A stretch of DNA of 64,000 bases from Acetobacter lambici (GTDB lineage Bacteria > Pseudomonadota > Alphaproteobacteria > Acetobacterales > Acetobacteraceae), in assembly GCF_011516885.1 (NCBI RefSeq), contig NZ_WOTD01000003.1, positions 62,001 to 126,000 of the forward strand, given 5' to 3'. The translations under genes and the position numbers were made by a program. Shown here piece by piece: positions 57,635-64,000 of this stretch (position 1 is its first letter; each line of letters starts with the position of its first letter). The notes below the pieces were generated by a model. That model was not told the origin of the DNA. It searched no databases and saw only the letters and a program-made list of their open reading frames with translations.

Positions 57635-57737
57635 GGCATTCCTCCTTCTGCCCGCACCCTGCGCCTCCCTTTTTCATCATGCAACGGGGGAGGTTATACG
57701 CATTGCCGACTTGCTTTTCGGGGCTGGGCATCGGACC

Positions 57738-60338
57738 ATGCACGGCATGAAGGTTTCCACCCGCCAGATGGCACCTGCCCTGCACGCCACCCACTTTGCG
57801 GATCAGGCTCCGGTCCGGGCCATTCTGGGCCCGACCAACACCGGCAAGACGCATCTGGCGCTGGAGCGGATGCTGGCGCACTCCTCTGGCATTATTGGTT
57901 TTCCCTTAAGGTTGCTGGCCCGCGAGAACTACGACCGCATGGTGCGCCTTAAAGGGGTACGCTCGGTGGCGCTGATTACGGGAGAGGAAAAAATTATCCC
58001 TCCACAGGCCCGCTGGTTCTCCTGCACGGTTGAGGCCATGCCCATGAACCGCCCGGTGGACTTTATGGCGGTGGATGAAATCCAGCTTTGCGCGGACCCC
58101 GAACGCGGCCATATTTTTACCGACCGCCTGCTCAACGCCCGCGGCCTGTCCGAGACCCTGTTCCTTGGGGCCGACACCATTGCCCCCCTCATGCGCAGCC
58201 TGATCCGCGATGTGGAAATTGATACCCGCCCGCGCCTGTCCAGCCTGAACCATACAGGCCATACGCGCCTGTCTCGCCTGCCGCCACGCACGGCTATTGT
58301 CGCGTTTTCCATGGCCGATGTGTACGCCATTGCCGAACTGATCCGGCGCAAGCGGGGCGGGTGTGCCGTGGTTATGGGCCAGCTCTCACCACGCACCCGC
58401 AACGCGCAGGTTGCACTCTACCAGAACCGCGAGGTGGATTACCTGGTCGCAACCGATGCCATTGGCATGGGCCTGAACATGAATATCGACCATGTTGCCT
58501 TTGCTGGCCTGTCCAAATTTGACGGACAACGCCACCGCATGCTGACCCCGGCCGAAATTGCCCAGATTGCCGGGCGTGCAGGCCGTGGCACGCGGGATGG
58601 CACCTTTGGCACCACCGGGGAGTGCCCGCCCCTGCCAGACGCCATGGCCGAAGCGGTTGAGACCCACAAATTTGAACCCCTTCCCTTTTTATGGTGGCGC
58701 GGCAGCAAACTCAGCTTTGCCTCCCCTCAGGCCCTCCACGCCAGCCTGTGCCAGAAGACCCCACACCCCAGCCTACGCCCGGCCGAGCCAGCGGCAGACA
58801 TGCAGACACTTAGCGCGCTTATGCAGACCCCGGCCGTGCGCACACTGGCAACAACCGCCCAGCACACACGCCTGCTGTGGGAAATCTGCCAGATCCCGGA
58901 CTTTCGTAAACTGGGGTTGGACAGCCATATCCGCCTGTGTGGTCAGCTTTTTAGCATTCTCGCCAAGGATGGGCGTCTGCCTTCCTCATGGCTCAAAGGA
59001 CGCCTTGCCAGTCTGGAACACACAGGGGGCGAGATAGAAGACCTGATGCACCGCCTGATGGGCATTCGCACATGGTCCTATGTTGCCGCCCACCCCGAAT
59101 GGGTGGAAAACGCCGAACACTGGCAGCGCCATACCCGTATGCTCGAAGACAGCCTTTCCGATGCCCTGCACGAACGGCTGACCAGCCGGTTTGTGGACAG
59201 GCGTGCCGCCAGTCTGGCCCGTCGACTGGAAGAGGCCGATGGTGCCCCCCTTCTGTGCGCCATTAGCAAATCCGGCGAAGTACGCGTGGAAGGGCATGAT
59301 GTGGGGCATATGCGCGGCTTTGCCTTTATACCAGACCCCGAGGCGGCCCGTTCTGACCAAGCCCTTATCCTCAAGGCAGCGCGGCGTGCGGCACGCAGCG
59401 AGATCCCCCGGCTTGTTGCCCGCTTTTTGCAAGCCCCGGAGAGCGAGATAACGCTGGACATGCGGACAGGCTACATCCTGTGGCGAGATGAGCAGATTGC
59501 CCACCTGCGCAAAGGCCCATCGGTGCTGCATCCGATCATCCACATTGACGATGCCGAATTTCTGGAAACCGCCCATAAAGCCAGAATACGTGAGCGGCTG
59601 GCGCAGTTCGTCACCACCTTACGCACACACACCCTTGCCCCCCTGTTTCGCGCGGAACTGGCTGTAGCCCAGCACCCCCTGCTCCGGGGCATTGTTCATG
59701 CGGTCATGGAAAACGGTGGGGTTACCACCCTGCCATCACAACCTTCCCTCCCCCCGGCGGAAGCCGCACTGCTCCAGCGGCAGGCAATACGGCTGCATGG
59801 CAGGCTCGCCTTTTGCGCCCCGTTGTTCAAACCCCACGCCATGGCGCTACGCAGCCTGCTGCTACGCACCTACACGGGCCAACCACTCTCCCAGCTTCCT
59901 CCAGACGGCGCGGTTTCCATGCGCCTGAGCACCCCTGTGCCACCACCTGAGCAGGAACTGCTGTGCAGTCTTGGTTGGCTGATCAGCCACGGCACTCTGG
60001 TTCGACTCGATATTGCAGCCAGTATCGTGCAGGACATGCGCGCCTTATGTGCCCGTACGCCCAAACCCCTGCCTCTGGCTCTGGCTCTGGCAGCCCGGCT
60101 TGGCGTCAGCAAAAAAGACCTGCCCCATGTGCTCAAAGGGCTAGGAATCCGCCTGCAACCCCCGGTAACCTTACCCCCGCGCCATGCTGGTCCGCCTGCT
60201 CCTTTTATGGTTTTGCCAACACGGCGCACAGAAAAAAGAAAACAGCACCCAAAACGCCCAGACCACGCCAAACATCTGCAAAGTGCCCGAAACAACAGTC
60301 CTTTTGCCATTTTGAGTACCCTGCGGAGCCAAATGTAG
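57738..60338 (+). CDS. Suv3-like RNA helicase (second copy in window)
   Basis: About 866 residues from the chosen ATG. The helicase core is near the N-terminus: Walker A GPTNTGKTH, motif-II box DEIQ, then VATDAIGMGLNMNID and motif VI QIAGRAGRGT. A long C-terminal region (about 500 residues) follows and ends in a basic Arg/Lys/His-rich tail. This architecture fits the alphaproteobacterial helicase usually encoded just before fdxA, as here. Starts at 57633, 57738, 57747 and 57768 are all in frame; the first overlaps the divergent peptidase start and is unlikely, and none has a strong ribosome site. The role is probably RNA processing or decay, by family. Confidence 0.85.
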   Translation: MHGMKVSTRQMAPALHATHFADQAPVRAILGPTNTGKTHLALERMLAHSSGIIGFPLRLLARENYDRMVRLKGVRSVALITGEEKIIPPQARWFSCTVEAMPMNRPVDFMAVDEIQLCADPERGHIFTDRLLNARGLSETLFLGADTIAPLMRSLIRDVEIDTRPRLSSLNHTGHTRLSRLPPRTAIVAFSMADVYAIAELIRRKRGGCAVVMGQLSPRTRNAQVALYQNREVDYLVATDAIGMGLNMNIDHVAFAGLSKFDGQRHRMLTPAEIAQIAGRAGRGTRDGTFGTTGECPPLPDAMAEAVETHKFEPLPFLWWRGSKLSFASPQALHASLCQKTPHPSLRPAEPAADMQTLSALMQTPAVRTLATTAQHTRLLWEICQIPDFRKLGLDSHIRLCGQLFSILAKDGRLPSSWLKGRLASLEHTGGEIEDLMHRLMGIRTWSYVAAHPEWVENAEHWQRHTRMLEDSLSDALHERLTSRFVDRRAASLARRLEEADGAPLLCAISKSGEVRVEGHDVGHMRGFAFIPDPEAARSDQALILKAARRAARSEIPRLVARFLQAPESEITLDMRTGYILWRDEQIAHLRKGPSVLHPIIHIDDAEFLETAHKARIRERLAQFVTTLRTHTLAPLFRAELAVAQHPLLRGIVHAVMENGGVTTLPSQPSLPPAEAALLQRQAIRLHGRLAFCAPLFKPHAMALRSLLLRTYTGQPLSQLPPDGAVSMRLSTPVPPPEQELLCSLGWLISHGTLVRLDIAASIVQDMRALCARTPKPLPLALALAARLGVSKKDLPHVLKGLGIRLQPPVTLPPRHAGPPAPFMVLPTRRTEKRKQHPKRPDHAKHLQSARNNSPFAILSTLRSQM

Positions 60339-60503
60339 GAGCAGCCCTGCTACAACAGAAGTGCCCCCTTTCGTGCAAGCGGGTTGCCATCGTGCAAAAA
60401 CCCCATCATATCTGCGCCATCCTTGGTGGCGCGACCGGCTGGTCGGCCATCTGACCCCACGCGGCGAGCCCCACTCGACCGCCAGATAATTTCGGAGATG
60501 GCA

Positions 60504-60836
60504 ATGACCTACGTGGTCACTGAAAACTGCATCCGCTGCAAATTCATGGACTGTGTGGAAGTCTGCCCCGTTGACTGCTTCTACGCCGGTGAAAATTTTC
60601 TGGTTATCAACCCCGACGAGTGCATTGACTGCGGCGTATGCGAACCTGAATGCCCGGCCGAAGCCATTTTCCCCGACAGCGATGACCGGTCAGCAGCGTG
60701 GGCAGAAATCAACACAAAATATGCCAGCCAGTGGCCCAACATTACGCGCAAAGGCACGGCTCCAGCCGATGCGCAGGAGTGGAAAGACAAGCCCAACAAG
60801 GCTGAACTGCTCTCCCCCGAGCCGCACAAGGACTGA
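60504..60836 (+). CDS. fdxA: FdxA-type seven-iron ferredoxin
   Basis: 110 residues. Cysteine pattern: [19 protein letters not shown] for the 3Fe-4S side and [12 protein letters not shown] for the 4Fe-4S cluster, then a long C-terminal tail. This is the essential electron carrier of many alphaproteobacteria. ATG 60504 was chosen because GGAG lies six bases before it; ATG 60498 overlaps the site. A perfect strong terminator follows. Ferredoxin-NADP reductase, encoded at 31.1 kb, could reduce it. Confidence 0.94.
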   Translation: MTYVVTENCIRCKFMDCVEVCPVDCFYAGENFLVINPDECIDCGVCEPECPAEAIFPDSDDRSAAWAEINTKYASQWPNITRKGTAPADAQEWKDKPNKAELLSPEPHKD

Positions 60837-60855
60837 ACCTGCCTCCACAGGTTCC

Positions 60856-60898
60856 ACAACAAAAAAGGCACCGGAACCCCCGGTGCCTTTTTTGTTGT
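60856..60898. terminator. Strong bidirectional terminator after fdxA
   Basis: Perfect 19-base arms (60856-60874 and 60880-60898) with a five-base loop. The stem ends in A-rich and T-rich halves (TGCC followed by six T), so it can act in both directions. Confidence 0.93.
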
Positions 60899-60971
60899 CA
60901 GGACCACCCCAACCAGTAGGGAGCCACACGATCTGGCCCACGCCTGTTAAAGTGGTTCACAGTCCAAACAA

Positions 60972-61005
60972 AAAAAACCCCGGAGCCAAAGCCCCGGGGT
61001 TTTTT
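60972..61005. terminator. Terminator of the cyo operon
   Basis: Arms AAAAAACCCCGG (60972-60983) and CCGGGGTTTTTT (60994-61005) around a ten-base loop, about 50 bases after the cyoD stop on the minus strand. The A-run on the plus strand becomes a T-run on the minus strand, so it ends cyo transcription. Confidence 0.88.
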
Positions 61006-61057
61006 GTTGCTGACCGCAGCTCCAGCCAAAGCCGGAGCCACGAAGCCTTACATGATA

Positions 61058-61390
61058 TCAGCGAGACATCATGTTCATGGACGTGTTGGCCATGATGAAG
61101 ACCGTGCCGACAATAAGGATGGACACGAATGCAACGGTGAAAACAAACGCAATGTTGTTCCAACGCGCTTCCGAGCCACTACCCATGTGCAGGAAGTAGT
61201 GCAGATGCACCAGAACCTGAACAAGTGCCAGAACAGAAAGCACCGCCAGCGTGCCGGTTGGCGCAAGGCTGTGGCTCATGACCACACCAAACGACAGAAC
61301 CGTCAGGATAACAGCAAGGACAAAGCCGATAAGGTACGAAGATACGCTACCGTGGCTCTCGCCCGAGGAGGATGTGTTCGGATTGCTCAT
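61058..61390 (-). CDS. cyoD: Ubiquinol oxidase subunit IV
   Basis: 110 residues with three membrane helices; small assembly and stability subunit of bo3-type (or acetic acid bacterial ba3-type) ubiquinol oxidase. VSSYLIGFVLAVILTVLSF and VLVHLHYFLHMGSGSEARWN are family segments. Start and stop abut cyoC with a one-base overlap, indicating a coupled operon. Confidence 0.92.
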   Translation of the reverse strand: MSNPNTSSSGESHGSVSSYLIGFVLAVILTVLSFGVVMSHSLAPTGTLAVLSVLALVQVLVHLHYFLHMGSGSEARWNNIAFVFTVAFVSILIVGTVFIMANTSMNMMSR

Positions 61391-61995
61391 CAGATCATGC
61401 TCGCCAGATAGACATAGGTGAAAACACAGATCCAGACGATATCCAGGAAGTGCCAGAACAGGCTCAGGCAGGTGAGCTTGTTCATCATGCGTTCCGGAAT
61501 TTCAGTTGTCCCCATCAGCTGAACCATCAGGGTAACAATCCAGATCAGACCACACGTCACGTGCAGACCGTGGGTGGATACCAGCGTGAAGAACGCAGAC
61601 AGGAATGCACTGCGATCGGGGCCAGCACCATCCGCGATCATGTGCGCGAATTCACGCACTTCCAGACCAACGAACCCAAGACCAAGAAGGAATGTGACGC
61701 CAAGCCACATGATCACCTTGCTGATCTGGGTCTTATGGGCGGCAATCATGCCAAACCCATAAGTAATGGAGGAGAGAAGCAGGAGGGCTGTTTCCAGCCC
61801 AAGCCCACCAAACTCAAACAGTTCGTGTGGGGTTGGCCCACCATTGAACTGGTTACGCAGAACTGCAAACGTGGCGAACAGAGAGCCAAAGATAATGCAG
61901 TCCGTCATCAGATAGACCCAGAACCCGAACACCACCGTATTTTCGTGGTGATGTTCGTCGTGGCCTGCGGTCGGAACAGTTGTGTTCTGTGCCAT
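61390..61995 (-). CDS. cyoC: Ubiquinol oxidase subunit III
   Basis: 201 residues with five membrane helices; haem-copper oxidase subunit III, which keeps the proton-pumping activity stable. Segments include FGFWVYLMTDCIIFGSLFA and STHGLHVTCGLIWI, with the family Glu and His. An N-terminal His-rich patch (HDEHHHENT) is unusual but short. It overlaps the cyoB stop by one base. Confidence 0.94.
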   Translation of the reverse strand: MAQNTTVPTAGHDEHHHENTVVFGFWVYLMTDCIIFGSLFATFAVLRNQFNGGPTPHELFEFGGLGLETALLLLSSITYGFGMIAAHKTQISKVIMWLGVTFLLGLGFVGLEVREFAHMIADGAGPDRSAFLSAFFTLVSTHGLHVTCGLIWIVTLMVQLMGTTEIPERMMNKLTCLSLFWHFLDIVWICVFTYVYLASMI

Positions 61996-63986
61996 TATTC
62001 TGCTGCCTGTGCCATCAGTTTACGGGTGTGCTCGTTTTCGATCCGGGCAACCTCTTCGGCAGGGATATAGTAATCAATATCCTTGTTAGCGCTGCGTGCG
62101 ATGACCGTAGCGATCACGCCCACAAGGCCAATGGCTGCCAGCCACCAGATGTACCACACAGCGGCAAAACCGAAGATCAGGGCAAAAGCACCAGCACAAA
62201 TACCAGAAGCCGTGTTTTTCGGCATATGGATTGCTTCGTACTGACCGCCAGCCTGACGGGTATCAATGCCGTTTTCCTTGTCATGCGTGAAAGCATCAAG
62301 CGTGCTGACATGCGGGACAATGGCGTAGTTATACACCGGCGGAGGAGAAGACGTGGACCATTCCAGCGTACGGCCGTTCCAGGGATCGCCCGTAAAGTCG
62401 CGGTTTTCAGGCTTGTTGCAATCGCGGATGGAGACAAAAATCTGCATCAGCTGGCAAACAACACCGAACAGGATCAGCACTGCGCCAACTTCAGCGATCA
62501 GCATCCAAGGATGCCAGGCCGGGTTGTCATAGTGGTTGATACGACGGGTCATGCCTTCGAAACCGAGGACATACAGCGGCATAAAGGCAAAGAAGAAGCC
62601 AACAAGCCAGAACCAGAAGGCACGGATGCCCCAAGCTTCGTTCATTTTGAAGCCAAGAACCTTCGGAGCCCAGAAGTTCATGCCACAGACGTAACCGAAG
62701 TACACACCACCGATAATCACGTTATGGAAGTGGGCAATCAGGAACAGGCTGTTATGCAGCACAAAGTCGGAACCGGGGATGGCCATCATAACACCGGTCA
62801 TACCACCGATGGTGAACACCACCATGAAGCCAACAGCCCAATACATGCAAGCATGGTACTGGATGCGACCCTTATACATGGTGAACAACCAGTTAAAGAG
62901 CTTAACACCGGTCGGGATGGAGATGATCATGGTTGCGATGCCGAAGAAGGCATTCACGTCCGGACCAGCGCCCATGGTGAAGAAGTGATGCACCCACACA
63001 AGGAAGGACAGCACCATAATGGAGCAGGTTGCGTAGACCATGGTCTTGTAGCCGAAGAGCGGCTTGCCAGAGAAGGCAGGCACAACTTCGGAGAACACAC
63101 CAAAGGCAGGCAGAACAAGAATGTAAACTTCCGGATGACCCCAAGCCCAAATCAGGTTCAGGTAGAGCATCTGGTTGCCGCCACCATCATTGGTGAAGAA
63201 GTGCATACCGAAGTAACGGTCCAGACCCAGAAGGGCAACTGCAACCGTCAGCACGGGGAAGGTCGCCATGATCAGGATGGAAGAGCAGAAAGCCGTCCAT
63301 GTGAACACGGGCATCTTCAGCCAGGACATGCCCGGTGCGCGCATCTTAACAATGGTTACGAAGAAGTTTACGCCAGTCAGCAGCGTGCCAACACCAGAGA
63401 TCTGGATTGCCCAGATATAGTAGTCAACACCCACGCCAGGGCTGAACTGCATTTCGGACAGCGGGGGATAAGCCAGCCAGCCGCACTGCGAGAACTCACC
63501 AATGAACAGGGAGACGTTCACCAGCATGAACGCAACTGCCGTCATCCAGAAGCTCAGGTTGTTCAGGAACGGGTAAGCCACGTCACGTGCGCCAATCTGC
63601 AGAGGCACAATGAAGTTGAACAGACCGGTCATGAACGCCATGGCCAGGAAGAAGATCATGATCGTCCCGTGAGCGGAGAAGATCTGGTCATAGTGATGCG
63701 GGGGCAGGTAACCGGGGTTACCGGCGTAAGCCAGCGCAAGCTGGGTACGCATCATGATGGCATCCGCGAAACCGCGGGCCAGAGCAACCAGCGCCAGTAC
63801 AATGTACATGACAGCCAGACGCTTGTGATCGACAGAGGTAAACCACTCTTTCCAGAGGTAGCCCCACTTGCCGTAATAGGTAATCAGTCCCAGTACCGCG
63901 ACACCGACAATGAGAACGCCGATGAACGTACCTACTAGGATCGGCACATCCAACGGGATGGCCGAAAGCGATAGTCTCCCTAGCAT
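61995..63986 (-). CDS. cyoB: Ubiquinol oxidase subunit I
   Basis: Catalytic haem-copper subunit, 663 residues, about 15 helices. Visible ligands: the haem-b His in [10 protein letters not shown], the CuB His and cross-linked Tyr in [12 protein letters not shown], His pair in WVHHFFTMG, and the HFH haem ligands in [11 protein letters not shown]. It reduces oxygen to water with ubiquinol and pumps protons, the main terminal oxidase of acetic acid bacteria. Whether the haem is o or a (cyo versus the closely related cya type) cannot be read safely. cyoA should lie just beyond the right edge; AAGGA precedes the ATG. Confidence 0.93.
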   Translation of the reverse strand: MLGRLSLSAIPLDVPILVGTFIGVLIVGVAVLGLITYYGKWGYLWKEWFTSVDHKRLAVMYIVLALVALARGFADAIMMRTQLALAYAGNPGYLPPHHYDQIFSAHGTIMIFFLAMAFMTGLFNFIVPLQIGARDVAYPFLNNLSFWMTAVAFMLVNVSLFIGEFSQCGWLAYPPLSEMQFSPGVGVDYYIWAIQISGVGTLLTGVNFFVTIVKMRAPGMSWLKMPVFTWTAFCSSILIMATFPVLTVAVALLGLDRYFGMHFFTNDGGGNQMLYLNLIWAWGHPEVYILVLPAFGVFSEVVPAFSGKPLFGYKTMVYATCSIMVLSFLVWVHHFFTMGAGPDVNAFFGIATMIISIPTGVKLFNWLFTMYKGRIQYHACMYWAVGFMVVFTIGGMTGVMMAIPGSDFVLHNSLFLIAHFHNVIIGGVYFGYVCGMNFWAPKVLGFKMNEAWGIRAFWFWLVGFFFAFMPLYVLGFEGMTRRINHYDNPAWHPWMLIAEVGAVLILFGVVCQLMQIFVSIRDCNKPENRDFTGDPWNGRTLEWSTSSPPPVYNYAIVPHVSTLDAFTHDKENGIDTRQAGGQYEAIHMPKNTASGICAGAFALIFGFAAVWYIWWLAAIGLVGVIATVIARSANKDIDYYIPAEEVARIENEHTRKLMAQAAE

Positions 63987-64000
63987 AGATCCTATTCCTT

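Noticed and set aside
61980-63938. 652-codon frame opposite cyoB
   Set aside because: Antisense to cyoB; composition is rich in His, Asp and Glu as a mirror of hydrophobic codons.

Overview
This window looks like a chromosomal segment of an acetic acid bacterium (Acetobacteraceae, most likely Acetobacter or a close relative). The grounds are a GcrA cell-cycle regulator, an F1-only atpHAGDC operon (F0 genes elsewhere, as in alphaproteobacteria), a cyo-type ubiquinol oxidase, an NAD malic enzyme, a DosP/PDEA1-like haem-PAS c-di-GMP protein, and moderately high GC. The genus is inferred; no rRNA is present.

Layout. 0-5.5 kb: the 3' end of an unrecognised gene, a DMT transporter, a multidomain diguanylate cyclase frame broken by two in-frame stop codons, a thiopurine methyltransferase and a YnfA-type membrane protein. 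6.2-11.5 kb: a haem-PAS GGDEF/EAL protein, then an NrtR-type regulator followed by nadA and nadC, with a palindrome overlapping a promoter in front of nadA. 11.7-16.1 kb: gcrA, a bactofilin, a PfkB/adenosine kinase, rnd and queF. 16.2-21.2 kb: the F1 ATP synthase operon. 21.5-22.7 kb: tRNA-Gly, tRNA-Trp, secE and nusG. 22.9-34.8 kb: metabolic and housekeeping genes (malic enzyme, S9 peptidase, DedA, SDR, a Suv3-like helicase, ferredoxin-NADP reductase, glutathione reductase, dihydroorotase).

35.0-46.3 kb: a complete-looking Tad/Flp pilus locus on the minus strand (flp, cpaA, cpaB, cpaC, cpaD, cpaE/tadZ, tadA, tadB, tadC, tadD, two tadE-like genes, tadG). The secretin gene cpaC has an in-frame amber codon. 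46.5-50.2 kb: an AT-rich, probably transferred group (GT87-like membrane protein, isoprenylcysteine-methyltransferase-like protein, FAD oxidoreductase). 50.2-55.0 kb: surface-sugar genes (small membrane protein, aminotransferase, FlaA1/WbpM-like 4,6-dehydratase, WecA-like transferase). 55-61 kb: small exported protein, MarR regulator, M17 aminopeptidase, a second Suv3-like helicase and fdxA. 61-64 kb: cyoD, cyoC and cyoB, with cyoA presumably just beyond the right edge.

Themes. Two surface-attachment functions, a c-di-GMP synthase and the Tad secretin, carry nonsense codons while their reading frames are otherwise intact, as if attachment had been lost recently. The neighbouring c-di-GMP phosphodiesterase keeps its catalytic and haem-binding residues. 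I see no CRISPR array, insertion sequence, phage or clear defence system.
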